A DNA stretch of 64,000 nt from CAVQAH01 sp963784195 (GTDB lineage: Bacteria; Acidobacteriota; Vicinamibacteria; Vicinamibacterales; 2-12-FULL-66-21): the NCBI GenBank assembly GCA_963784195.1, contig CAWARA010000015.1, positions 62,001-126,000 of the forward strand, read 5' to 3'. The notes beneath the pieces are model-generated. The model was given only the letters and a program-made list of their open reading frames with translations, was not told where the DNA came from and searched no databases. Both the position numbers and the translations under genes were made by a program. Of this stretch, positions 45,331-53,871 are shown piece by piece; the stretch's first letter is position 1, and each line of letters starts with the position of its first letter.

Positions 45331-48258
45331 TCACCGGGATTCGGGGACGTTCGCGAGCTCGTCAACGGTAAACACGACGCCCCCGACGACGACAATCCGG
45401 ACCTGCCTGGCCGCACGGATATCGGCAAGCGGATCTCCATCCACGATCGTCAGATCGGCCAGCTTGCCTGCCTCAATCGTTCCGAGGTCGCGATCGACTC
45501 GCAGCGCACGTGCGACGTTGATGGTTGCCGTCTGCAACGCCTCGTAGGCCGTCAGGCCCGCGAGCACGTACTGCTCGAGCTCGAAATGCAACGCGATGCC
45601 GTAGGGAAGAATCGGTGCGTCGGTTCCCGCGATGATGCGAACACCGGCCTTGTGATACGCGATGAGCGTTTCACCTCTCTGTGTGGCAGCGGCCCCGGCG
45701 GCGACCGCCGTCGTCGGTGTGGCGGCGGCGTCAAATGGCGCACGCACCCACGCGGGCAGAATCTTCCAGCGGGGTTCCGCGCGGAGCCCTGTTGCGCGCT
45801 GGATCGACGCACGCCCGCTGCCGAGCACGAGTGTCGGCGTGACGGTCATGCCTGCGCTCGAGACGAGCTTGATGACATCCTCGTACGCGCGTCCCAGCAG
45901 GCTCACCTTCGGCGAATACCCGCGGCGGCTCGTCGCGGAAAAGTGCTCGACGCTGTCGATGGAGAAGGCCGCCGAGGGATAGATCTCGTGTGAGCTGACG
46001 GGAATCCCGATCTTGTGGGCCCCGTCGATCGCCCTCTGCTGTAATGCATCCGGCAGGCGCACGTATGTCTTGAGGAGATCGAACTCCAGCGTTCTCGCCC
46101 GTTCGATCTCACGATCGATCGCGGCCTCGGTAGTCGCGGGTGCCGCGGTCGGATAGTAGATGCGGTTCCCATCGATGACATAGCCGGTGGCGAACAGTCG
46201 CGGCCCAGGACGACGGCCGGCATCGACCGCTTCGCGCTCCGCGATGGTGGCGTAGGGTTGACTGCCCGGCGATCTGACCGACGTGATGCCGTAGGCGAGA
46301 TGCGCTCGCCCGAACCGTTGGCCGAACTCCGAGCTGTAGTGGCCGTGAGCTTCGATGAGGCCGGGCATCACCGTGAGAGCGGAGGCGTCGACCACGCGCG
46401 CGGAGTGCTCGGCATCGGTGTGCGGCACCACCCGCGCGATGCGATTACGGCTGATGACGATGTCCGTATTCTGACGAGGGCCGCCGGTGACGCCATCGAT
46501 GAGTCGTCCCGCATGCACGACAAACGTCTCGGACGGAATCCGGCGAACATACGTCACGTCCAGGGGCCACTCGATGGATGCGCCGCCTGCGGCGGGCACG
46601 AGCTTGACGCGGTCGTTCTCGCTGAAGAGCACGTGCGTCGAGTCCGACGACCAGCTCACCTGATCGGCGGCCGCCGTGCCCAGCGCCCGCGCCGGACCCG
46701 AAGGTTCTCCGGTCGGACCGAGCGGCATGACGTGCAGCTCGCCATCGATGACCATCGCAACGTGCCGTCCGTCGGGCGACCAGGCCGGACCTTCGCCGCG
46801 CTTGCCGCTCGATACGTCAGCCACCAGCGTAATCGGGCGGACCGCGTTCGGACCTCCGTCGGCAGCAACCGCGAGAACCTGATTGACGCCTTCGCGGAAT
46901 CGTGACGAATAGGTGCGCAGGGCCGAGACGTAAATCGTTCGACCGTCGGCCGACCAGCCTGGACTGATCGGACCGATCCTTCCGTCGAGCAACTGACGGA
47001 CCGCCCCTGTCTTCACGTCCACCACCGACAGCTCGCCGCTCGTCAGTCCGCCGATGCTGGCGAACGCCAGCTGCGTTCCGTCCGGGGACCACGTGGGTCT
47101 CATCTCCGCCGCGGGCGTGCTCGTCAGGCGGCGTTCCGCGCCTGTTGCGAGATCGCGCACGAACACGTCCAACGATCCCTGACGATCCGACGAATACGCC
47201 AGAGACCTGCCGTCAGGGGACCACGCCGGGTCGGTATCATCATGCGCATCATCAGTTATCCGCGTGGGCGGAGCACCTCGCCGAGCGATCCAGATATCGC
47301 CGAGCGCTGCGAACACGAGCCGTTCGCCATCGGGCGCGAGGCCCGGCCGAACGATGCCGAGCGCGCGGCGGGGGGCAGTGCTATCGAAGTCGCGGGGCCG
47401 CGGCGCGTAACTGGGCCGCGCGACCGCAAGATCCGCCTGAAACGGGATGACGCCTGCCGTTACGCTCGCTGCGAGGTCCGCGCGGCTCTTGATCAGTCCG
47501 TCGGCGGTGTAGACGAGCGTCGATCCCCGCACCCACTGCGGCCGGAATGGAAAGATGTCCTCCGCCGACGCGATCTCCCGATCGCCGGCCATCAGGCGGG
47601 TGACCCGGCCGGACAAGGCGCTGAAGACGACAGTGCGGCCGTCGGGCGTCCACGCCGGTGCGCCTAATGTCGCTGTGGACGCGACGAGCGCGCGCTCGCG
47701 ACCATCGAGAGTGACGGCTCGCACCCCTGCCTCGCCTTGACGCGCGGTGACGAAGGCGATCTCGCGGCCATCCGGCGACCAGGCCGGCCAGTAGTCATTT
47801 CCCTCGTCCCGCGTCACGCGCCGGATGTCGCCAGTCGCCAGCTCGAGGACCCAGATGTCGTAGTTGCCGGACCGGTCCGACGAGAAGGCGATGCGAGCAC
47901 CGTCGGGCGACCAGTGCGGCTCGCGATCGTCGAAGGGCCCAGGCGTAACCGGCGTGGCGCCGGTTCCGTCACGCGCGATCGTCCAGATATCCCACGTCCC
48001 GTTGCGATAGGACTGGAACGCGATCCGCCGTCCGTCCGGGGACCACGCCGGTTGCCGCGCATCGTGCAGAGATCCGTGATGCGCGCCGGCTTTGCCGCCT
48101 GACGATGAAAGCGTCCAGAGTGCCCCCTGGAGGTCGATGACGATCTGCGTGCCGTCCGGCGACACGGCGGCAGCCATCGACGTGCCCTGTGACACCGTAA
48201 TCGTGCTGGTCCCGGAGGGCTCTGAGAGCGCATGCCGGTCCCGGTAAGAGACCAGCAC
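45331..48258 (-). CDS. TolB-like beta-propeller fused to an amidohydrolase
   Basis: 975 residues. Residues about 30-560 contain some eleven PD40 blades (AWSPDGRRIAFQSYRNGTWD; HWSPDGARIAFSSDRSGNYD; AWSPDGREIAFVTARQG). The C-terminal third is an amidohydrolase: VMPGLIEAHGHYSS (HxH metal site), FDLLKTYVRLPDAL (possible carbamylated lysine), GIPVSSHEIYP, DSVEHFS and IIAGTDAPILPYGI. Such fusions are usually exported, but no good signal peptide is seen at this start; a frame upstream (ATG 48292) could supply one after another indel. Substrate unknown; peptidase or imidazolonepropionase-like activity is possible. Confidence 0.85.
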   Translation of the reverse strand: MLVSYRDRHALSEPSGTSTITVSQGTSMAAAVSPDGTQIVIDLQGALWTLSSSGGKAGAHHGSLHDARQPAWSPDGRRIAFQSYRNGTWDIWTIARDGTGATPVTPGPFDDREPHWSPDGARIAFSSDRSGNYDIWVLELATGDIRRVTRDEGNDYWPAWSPDGREIAFVTARQGEAGVRAVTLDGRERALVASTATLGAPAWTPDGRTVVFSALSGRVTRLMAGDREIASAEDIFPFRPQWVRGSTLVYTADGLIKSRADLAASVTAGVIPFQADLAVARPSYAPRPRDFDSTAPRRALGIVRPGLAPDGERLVFAALGDIWIARRGAPPTRITDDAHDDTDPAWSPDGRSLAYSSDRQGSLDVFVRDLATGAERRLTSTPAAEMRPTWSPDGTQLAFASIGGLTSGELSVVDVKTGAVRQLLDGRIGPISPGWSADGRTIYVSALRTYSSRFREGVNQVLAVAADGGPNAVRPITLVADVSSGKRGEGPAWSPDGRHVAMVIDGELHVMPLGPTGEPSGPARALGTAAADQVSWSSDSTHVLFSENDRVKLVPAAGGASIEWPLDVTYVRRIPSETFVVHAGRLIDGVTGGPRQNTDIVISRNRIARVVPHTDAEHSARVVDASALTVMPGLIEAHGHYSSEFGQRFGRAHLAYGITSVRSPGSQPYATIAEREAVDAGRRPGPRLFATGYVIDGNRIYYPTAAPATTEAAIDREIERARTLEFDLLKTYVRLPDALQQRAIDGAHKIGIPVSSHEIYPSAAFSIDSVEHFSATSRRGYSPKVSLLGRAYEDVIKLVSSAGMTVTPTLVLGSGRASIQRATGLRAEPRWKILPAWVRAPFDAAATPTTAVAAGAAATQRGETLIAYHKAGVRIIAGTDAPILPYGIALHFELEQYVLAGLTAYEALQTATINVARALRVDRDLGTIEAGKLADLTIVDGDPLADIRAARQVRIVVVGGVVFTVDELANVPESR

Positions 48259-48330
48259 GGCCAGGATGCCGGTGAGTCGGCAGCTTTGTCATGAATGGCT
48301 GAGTTCTACCGACAACCGATCCGCCACGTC

Positions 48331-48421
48331 AAGAACCGTTCGTCTGAACCCTCGTCTGAACCCCCGTGTGAACCGCCGTCTGAACCCCGTGTGAACCCCG
48401 TCTTGAACCCCCGTCCTGAAC
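48331..48421. repeat. 12-14-nt tandem array
   Basis: Seven drifting units of TGAACCCCCGTC type, the same unit family as the inverted repeat at 45166-45316, but in one orientation. It separates the amidohydrolase from tRNA-Gln. Confidence 0.85.
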
Positions 48422-48492
48422 GTTATAAACTTATCGTTTTGCGGATGGGCCGGAAGAGGGTTCAGGGAGCCCCTGAACTCTGCACCCCGTAA

Positions 48493-48567
48493 TGGGGCGT
48501 GGCCAAGCGGTAAGGCGCGGGACTTTGGATCCCGTATTCGAAGGTTCGAATCCTTCCGCCCCAACCA
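48493..48567 (+). tRNA. tRNA-Gln (UUG)
   Basis: Acceptor TGGGGCG pairs with CGCCCCA, discriminator A, encoded CCA. The anticodon loop CTTTGGA carries TTG. The T arm has GGTTCGAATCC. Followed after 16 bases by a GC-rich inverted repeat (48583-48610) before prs. Confidence 0.95.
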
Positions 48568-48630
48568 CCTCTTCGTTTGAGAACTCCGCGCTGACGCGCG
48601 GACGGAGTGGCGTCCGGTGAGACGGACCGT

Positions 48631-49575
48631 ATGAGTCGCGGGCAACTGAAGCTCTTTTCCGGAAGCGCCCATCCGGCGCTCGCCGCCGAGATTGGCGAGT
48701 TTTTGGGCGTTCCGCTCGGGCATGCCCGGTTGCAGCGCTTTCCCGACACCGAGGTCTCGTTCCAGATCGACGAGAACATCCGCGGGACAGACGTATTCGT
48801 CGTGCAGCCGACGTGCGCGGACGTCGATCGCAACCTGATCGAGCTGTGCGTGATGATGGATGCGTTCCGCCGGTCGTCGGCGTCGCGCATCACGGCGGTG
48901 ATTCCGTACTACGGCTACGCCAGGCAGGATCGCAAGGACAAGCCGCGGGTTCCGATCTCCGCGAAGCTGGTCGCCAACCTGCTGAGCGCCGCCGGGGCGA
49001 ATCGCGTGTTGACGATGGATCTGCACAAGGCGCAGATTCAGGGGTTCTTCGATATCCCGGTCGACCATCTGTTTGCGGCGCCGGTGATCATCGACTTCTG
49101 CGATCGCCTGCAGTTCCCGAACCTGACGCTGGTATCACCGGACGCAGGCGGCGCGGAACGGGCCCGGGCGTACGCGAAGCGGCTCGACGCGGAACTGGCG
49201 ATCATCGACAAACGCCGCAGCGACGAGGGGCCGGAAGTGATGAACGTGGTCGGCGATGTCAGCGGCCGGACGTGCATCATCCAGGACGACATCATCGACA
49301 CGGCGGGTACGATCGTGAAGGCGGCACAGGCGCTGAAAGACAACGGCGCCGAACGCGTGCTCGCATGTGCGGTGCACGGGGTGTTGTCGGGCCCGGCGAT
49401 CGAGCGGCTGGAAGCGGCGCCGCTCGACCAGGTGATCATCACCAACACCATCCCGCTCAACAACGAGCGCGCGCGGTGTTGCAAGAAGATCAAGCAGCTG
49501 TCGGTGGCCCGACTGCTGGGACAGGCGATTCGGAGCATCCACGAGGAAACATCGGTCTCATCGTTGTTCGTGTAG
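48631..49575 (+). CDS. prs: Ribose-phosphate pyrophosphokinase
   Basis: Makes PRPP from ribose 5-phosphate and ATP. 314 residues. Landmarks: FPDTEVSFQIDENIRGTDVF, AVIPYYGYARQDRKDKPRVP (ATP loop), LTMDLHKAQIQGFFDIPVDH and the PRPP-binding CIIQDDIIDTAGTIVKAAQA. ATG 48631 gives MSRGQLKLFSGSAHP, the family start. Upstream of rplY and pth, an order conserved in many bacteria. Confidence 0.96.
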   Translation: MSRGQLKLFSGSAHPALAAEIGEFLGVPLGHARLQRFPDTEVSFQIDENIRGTDVFVVQPTCADVDRNLIELCVMMDAFRRSSASRITAVIPYYGYARQDRKDKPRVPISAKLVANLLSAAGANRVLTMDLHKAQIQGFFDIPVDHLFAAPVIIDFCDRLQFPNLTLVSPDAGGAERARAYAKRLDAELAIIDKRRSDEGPEVMNVVGDVSGRTCIIQDDIIDTAGTIVKAAQALKDNGAERVLACAVHGVLSGPAIERLEAAPLDQVIITNTIPLNNERARCCKKIKQLSVARLLGQAIRSIHEETSVSSLFV

Positions 49576-49582
49576 GACATTC

Positions 49583-49610
49583 TTGTAGGCCCGACCTTGA
49601 GGTCGGGCGT
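49583..49610. repeat. REP-like palindrome, family 1
   Basis: TTGTAGGCCCGACCTTGAGG then TCGGGCGT; eight bases after the prs stop and just before rplY. Confidence 0.85.
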
Positions 49611-49633
49611 CTTCGAGTAACCCGAGAGCAACT

Positions 49634-50317
49634 ATGGACGCAACACTTCAGGCAGAACGGCGCAGCGGACGGGGCAAGAACGAGGCACGGCGGCTGCGCG
49701 CACAGGGCAAGATCCCCGCGGTCGTCTACGGCGCGGAGAAGGGCAAGGCGGTCGAAATCGCCGTCGATCCGAAGATCCTGATGCGCATCCTGCACTCCGA
49801 ATCGGGCGTGAACACGCTCATCGGCCTGCAGCTCGATAGCGGAGCGACGCGCGTGATGGTCAAGGAGTATCAGCTCGACCCGATCACCCACCAGCTGCTG
49901 CACACCGATTTCTACCAGATCGCGATGGACAAGACGCTGACCGTCACCGTGCCGATCGTCCTCAAGGGCGAGGCGCGCGGCGTCAAGCAGCAGGGTGGCA
50001 TCGTCGACTTCGTGAACCGCGAGATCGAGATCGAGGTGCTGCCGGGCGACATCCCCGAGAACATCACGGTCGATGTCAGCGAGCTGATGCTGAACCAGGG
50101 TCTCCGCGTGCGTGACCTGTTGACCGAGGGCGCGAAGTGGAAGTCGATCAGCGACGAGGACATGATGATCGTCCACGTCGTCGCGCTCAAGGCCGAGGAG
50201 GAAGCGCCGGCGGCCGAAGTGGCCGTTGCCGCGCCTGCCGAGCCCGAAGTCATCAAGAAGGGCAAGACCGACAAGGAAGAGGAGAAAGAGGAGAAGAAGA
50301 AAGAGGAGAAGAAGTAG
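49634..50317 (+). CDS. rplY: 50S ribosomal protein L25/CTC
   Basis: 227 residues, the long CTC form with the L25 domain (ATLQAERRSGRGKNEARRLR; GKIPAVVYG; LLHTDFYQIAMDKTLTVTVP) and the C-terminal beta domain (LPGDIPENITVDVSELMLNQ). The last 25 residues are Glu/Lys only. Binds 5S rRNA. Start ATG 49634. Followed 20 bases later by pth. Confidence 0.95.
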   Translation: MDATLQAERRSGRGKNEARRLRAQGKIPAVVYGAEKGKAVEIAVDPKILMRILHSESGVNTLIGLQLDSGATRVMVKEYQLDPITHQLLHTDFYQIAMDKTLTVTVPIVLKGEARGVKQQGGIVDFVNREIEIEVLPGDIPENITVDVSELMLNQGLRVRDLLTEGAKWKSISDEDMMIVHVVALKAEEEAPAAEVAVAAPAEPEVIKKGKTDKEEEKEEKKKEEKK

Positions 50318-50337
50318 GTTCCGCTCCTGCGCCGGAT

Positions 50338-50908
50338 ATGAAGTTGATCGTCGGCCTGGGCAACCCGGGGCGCCGCTACGCCGGCACCCGGCACAATGTC
50401 GGGTTCGACGTCCTCGACACCATCGCGGAACGGCACCGGCTGGAGTGGGAGTCCGCGCCCGCGGAGGCGCTGACGGCGCGCTGGCGGCTCGAGAACGTGA
50501 TGCTGGCCAAGCCGCTCACGTTCATGAACCTGAGCGGGGGCGCCATCGTGGATCTGCTTCAGTTCTACAAGATCGACCGCAGCGATTTGCTGGTGGTCGT
50601 CGACGACATCAATATCGAGCTTGCGAGATTGCGGGCCACGACCCGACGGATCCGCGGGTGGTCACAACGGTCTCAAGTCGGTGATCGCGCAACTCGGGAC
50701 CGAGGACTTTGCACGGCTGAGGATCGGCGTCGGGCGTGGAGATGCGCGACGCGAGCTCTCGGATCACGTGCTGGCGACGTTCGACGCCGATGAGCGTCCG
50801 ATTGTCGCCGAGACGGTGAGCCGCGCGGCGGACGCCGTCGAGCTGTTCGTCACCGAAGGCATCATGTCGGTGATGAACAGATTCAACCGGAAGGAAGACA
50901 GGGAATAG
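50338..50908 (+). CDS. pth: Peptidyl-tRNA hydrolase, frameshifted near 50633
   Basis: Releases tRNA from peptidyl-tRNA. MKLIVGLGNPGRRYAGTRHN (catalytic His in RHNVGF), LAKPLTFMNLSGGAI and LVVVDDINIELARLR are in one frame; RPDGSAGGHNGLKSVIAQLG and FARLRIGVGRGDARRELSDH VL in the next. An extra G in a GGG run at about 50631-50634 explains it; repaired length about 189 residues. Essential in most bacteria, so a real mutation is unlikely. Confidence 0.93.
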
Positions 50909-50937
50909 ACAACCTATCTTTCTCCTTGCTCGTCGCA

Positions 50938-50994
50938 GGGTCCGGCTAAAGCCGCGACGCTACACGTTTTGTAGTGTCCGGCTTCAGCCGGACC
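50938..50994. repeat. REP-like palindrome, family 2
   Basis: GGGTCCGGCTAAAGCCG and CCGGCTTCAGCCGGACCC face each other around a 23-nt centre. A related sequence (TCCGGTCCAGCCGGA) is seen at 56505-56519. Confidence 0.75.
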
Positions 50995-51030
50995 CGATTG
51001 CGGCGGGCCGCTCAGTCCATAAGGAGAGCC

Positions 51031-51480
51031 ATGAGCACGACCAGACAGTACGAACTCGTCTACATCGTCAAACCGGATGCCTCCGACCAGGAGGTCACCG
51101 ATCTGCACACGCAGATCGAGCAAATCGTCCAGCGTTTCAACGCTACCCTCGACAAGACCGAGAACTGGGGCCGGCGCAAGCTCGCCTACGAGATCGGTCA
51201 TCACCGCGAGGGCACCTACGTCGTCGAGACCATCACCGGCACCGGCGACGTGATGAAGGAGATCGATCGGCGCCTGCGAGTCATCGATCACGTGATTCGG
51301 CACCTCGTCGTCCGCGTGGACGAGGAGCTGCGCGTGGCAGAGCGCACGCGCGACGCGCGGAAGGCCAATCAGGCGCGCCGCCGGGTGGCGCGCGGGCTGC
51401 CGCCGGAGCCGGCGCCTGGTGAATCACGCGGCGATCAGGACGTGGACGACGATCGGGAAGGGCTGGAGGTTTCGCGATGA
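51031..51480 (+). CDS. rpsF: 30S ribosomal protein S6
   Basis: 149 residues. QYELVYIVKPDASDQEVTDL and NWGRRKLAYEIGHHREGTYV are the standard S6 core; the C-terminal 45 residues are an Arg/Glu/Asp-rich tail. AAGGAG precedes ATG 51031. Stop overlaps rpsR by ATGA. Confidence 0.96.
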   Translation: MSTTRQYELVYIVKPDASDQEVTDLHTQIEQIVQRFNATLDKTENWGRRKLAYEIGHHREGTYVVETITGTGDVMKEIDRRLRVIDHVIRHLVVRVDEELRVAERTRDARKANQARRRVARGLPPEPAPGESRGDQDVDDDREGLEVSR

Positions 51481-51782
51481 GTGACGAACGAGGTGGCCGG
51501 GGCCGCGGGTCCAAGGATCGGGACAAAGACCGCGACAAGGGCAAGGACGGCCCGCGCCGTGGCGGCGGGTTCTTCCGTCGCCGCCGCGTGTGCAAGTTCT
51601 GCGCGGAGAAGATCGACTACATCAACTACAAGGACGTCCGCCTGCTGGCGCCATTCCTGCCCGAGCGGGGCAAGATTCAGCCGCGGCGCATTTCCGGCAC
51701 GTGCGCGTTGCACCAGCGCAAGCTGCAGACCGCCATCAAGCGGGCGCGGCAGCTGGCGTTGATTCCTTATGTGACTGATTAA
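51477..51782 (+). CDS. rpsR: 30S ribosomal protein S18, zinc-binding form
   Basis: 101 residues. A Gly/Lys/Asp/Arg-rich N-terminal extension of about 35 residues precedes RRVCKFCAEKIDYINYKDVR. CKFC and TCALH form the zinc-binding C+ type. Partner of S6 on the 30S platform. Confidence 0.96.
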   Translation: MSDERGGRGRGSKDRDKDRDKGKDGPRRGGGFFRRRRVCKFCAEKIDYINYKDVRLLAPFLPERGKIQPRRISGTCALHQRKLQTAIKRARQLALIPYVTD

Positions 51783-51822
51783 CAGCGCACGCGCCGCCGG
51801 CCATACGCGACGAGCGCGATGC

Positions 51823-51870
51823 TCACGACGATCACGACGCCTGAAAGAGTTTCGTCGTGCTCGTCGTGAC
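51823..51870. repeat. Inverted repeat between rpsR and rplI
   Basis: CACGACGATCACGACG pairs imperfectly with CGTCGTGCTCGTCGTG around a 14-nt loop. Could act as a partial terminator or processing site within the ribosomal unit. Confidence 0.7.
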
Positions 51871-51916
51871 CGTCGTGGTTGTCGCGGAAAGTCGTGGCGC
51901 GAGCAGGTGAGCACAA

Positions 51917-52366
51917 ATGGAAGTCATACTCAGAGAACACGTCGAGAATCTCGGCAGCCGCGGCGACGTCGTCAAGGTCGCCGCGGGCTACGCCCGCAAC
52001 TACCTGCTGCCGCGCAAGCTCGCGCTGGCGGTAACCGAATCGAACAAGCGCCAGATCGACCGTGAACGGAAGGTCGCCGAGGCCCGCGAGGCGGAAGAGA
52101 AGGGTCAGGCCGAGGCGCTGGCGCAGCGGCTGATGCAGCTCGAGATCGAAATCGCCCGCCGCGTTGGCGAGAACGATACGCTGTACGGGTCAGTCACGTC
52201 GGCCGACGTGGCGCATGCCCTGCATACGAAGGGGTTCGAAATCGACAAGCGGAAGATCCAGCTTGCCGATCCGATCAAGGCGCTCGGCGAGACCACGGTG
52301 CCGGTGAAGGTCCACCGCGATGTCGTCGCGCAGGTGCGCGTGAAGGTCGTTCCCGAAGCGCGCTGA
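51917..52366 (+). CDS. rplI: 50S ribosomal protein L9
   Basis: 149 residues. MEVILREHVENLGSRGDVVK VAAGYARNYLLPRKLA is the N-terminal domain that binds 23S rRNA, with the long helix (residues 42-75) and the C-terminal domain (RRVGENDTLYGSVTSADVAH) after it. Confidence 0.96.
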   Translation: MEVILREHVENLGSRGDVVKVAAGYARNYLLPRKLALAVTESNKRQIDRERKVAEAREAEEKGQAEALAQRLMQLEIEIARRVGENDTLYGSVTSADVAHALHTKGFEIDKRKIQLADPIKALGETTVPVKVHRDVVAQVRVKVVPEAR

Positions 52367-52400
52367 GCAACTGTCGGTCGATTGACCCTCGTCAGCCAAT

Positions 52401-52477
52401 CGATCGAAATCGATCGAAAGCGATCGAGCGCGATCTCGAGCTCGGGTGATCTGTTATCCTTGATGCCGATCACCCGA
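52401..52477. promoter_or_regulatory. 10-nt array and palindrome upstream of dnaB
   Basis: Three units of CGATCGAAAT/CGATCGAAAG/CGATCGAGCG at 52401-52430, then a perfect 10-bp inverted repeat TCGGGTGATC (52442-52451) and GATCACCCGA (52468-52477) with a 16-nt gap that holds TATCCT. The dnaB start is 32 bases downstream. Confidence 0.55.
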
Positions 52478-52508
52478 CAACTCAATCGCTCGCGTCTTTT
52501 CGCTTTCA

Positions 52509-53864
52509 ATGGCTGACGTCGCTGTTTCCGAACGTACACTTCCGCACAGCCTCGACGCCGAAAAATCCGTTCTCGGCGCCATCCTCATCTCGAACGAGGC
52601 GTTCAACCACGCCGCCGAGCTGATCGACTCGCAGGATTTCTTCCGCGACGCGCATCGCCGCATCTTCAACAAGATGGTTACGCTCAGCGAGCGTAACGAT
52701 CCGATCGACTTCATCACGCTGAAGGAGGAGCTGGCGCGCGCGGGGGAGCTCGACGAGGTGGGCGGGCCCGCGTATATCGCGTCGCTCGCCGATGGCGTGC
52801 CGCGTTCGACGAACGTCGAGTACTACGCGCGGATCGTCAAGGAAAAATCGACACTCAGGAGCCTGATTCACTCGGCGAACAAGATTCTCGCCGAGGCGTA
52901 CGAGGCGGAGCAGGAGCCGGATCTCCTGCTCGACGAGGCGGAGCGCGCCATTTTCGCGATCGCCGAGGATCGAATCCGCGCCGGGTTCGTCCCGCTGCGG
53001 GATCTGGTCCAGAGCAGCTTCACGACGATCGAGAAGCTGCAGCAGCACAAGGGGCTGGTAACCGGCGTGCCCACCGGCTTCATCGACCTCGACGAGATGA
53101 CGTCCGGACTTCAGCCGTCGGACCTCGTGCTCATCGCCGCGCGTCCGTCGATGGGCAAGACGAGCTTCGTGCTGAACATCGCACAGCACGTCGGCACGTC
53201 GACCGACATGACGGTCGGCCTGTTCAGCCTCGAAATGTCGAAGGAACAGCTGTTCATGCGCATGCTGACGTCCGAGGCGCGCATCGATGCTCACCGCTTT
53301 CGCAGCGGGTATCTGAGCGAGAAGGATTACGGCCGGCTGTCGCACGCGCTCGGCACGCTGGCCGAAGCGCGGGTCTACATCGATGACACCGCCTCGATCG
53401 GCGTGCTCGAGATGCGCGCAAAGGCCAGGCGCCTGAAGGCCGAGCACGGCCTGCACCTGCTGATCATCGACTACATCCAGTTGATGCAGGGGCGCGGCCG
53501 CTTCGAGAGCCGGCAACAGGAGCTGGCGTCCATCTCGCGCTCGCTGAAGGGTCTGGCCAAAGAGCTCAACGTGCCGATCGTGGCGCTCTCGCAGCTGTCC
53601 CGCGCGCCGGAAACGCGCTCCGACCACCGCCCGCAGCTCTCCGACCTCCGCGAGTCCGGTGCGCTCGAACAGGACGCCGACGTCGTCATGTTCATCTTCC
53701 GCGAGGAGCAGTACCGCGATGCCGACGGTCAGCCCAACCAGGAAGCCGAAGGTACCGCCGAGATCATCGTCGGCAAGCAGCGTAACGGCCCAACCGGTGT
53801 CGCGAAGCTCGCCTTCATCAAGGAACACACGCGCTTCGAGAACCTGGCGCACGGCGCCGCCTGA
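52509..53864 (+). CDS. dnaB: Replicative DNA helicase
   Basis: 451 residues. N-terminal domain PHSLDAEKSVLGAILISNEA; RecA-like C-terminal domain with Walker A IAARPSMGKTSFVLNIAQHV, Walker B LHLLIIDYIQLMQGRG and SRSLKGLAKELNVPIVALSQ LSR. No intein. Follows rplI as in many bacteria. Confidence 0.97.
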   Translation: MADVAVSERTLPHSLDAEKSVLGAILISNEAFNHAAELIDSQDFFRDAHRRIFNKMVTLSERNDPIDFITLKEELARAGELDEVGGPAYIASLADGVPRSTNVEYYARIVKEKSTLRSLIHSANKILAEAYEAEQEPDLLLDEAERAIFAIAEDRIRAGFVPLRDLVQSSFTTIEKLQQHKGLVTGVPTGFIDLDEMTSGLQPSDLVLIAARPSMGKTSFVLNIAQHVGTSTDMTVGLFSLEMSKEQLFMRMLTSEARIDAHRFRSGYLSEKDYGRLSHALGTLAEARVYIDDTASIGVLEMRAKARRLKAEHGLHLLIIDYIQLMQGRGRFESRQQELASISRSLKGLAKELNVPIVALSQLSRAPETRSDHRPQLSDLRESGALEQDADVVMFIFREEQYRDADGQPNQEAEGTAEIIVGKQRNGPTGVAKLAFIKEHTRFENLAHGAA

Positions 53865-53871
53865 ACCGCGC

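Noticed and set aside
41551..48421. CRISPR arrays
   Set aside because: Units are 7-14 nt with no spacers of regular length; no cas genes are present.
48295..48492. Small Ser/Pro/Glu-rich open frame
   Set aside because: It is entirely the translation of a tandem array and has no ribosome-binding site.
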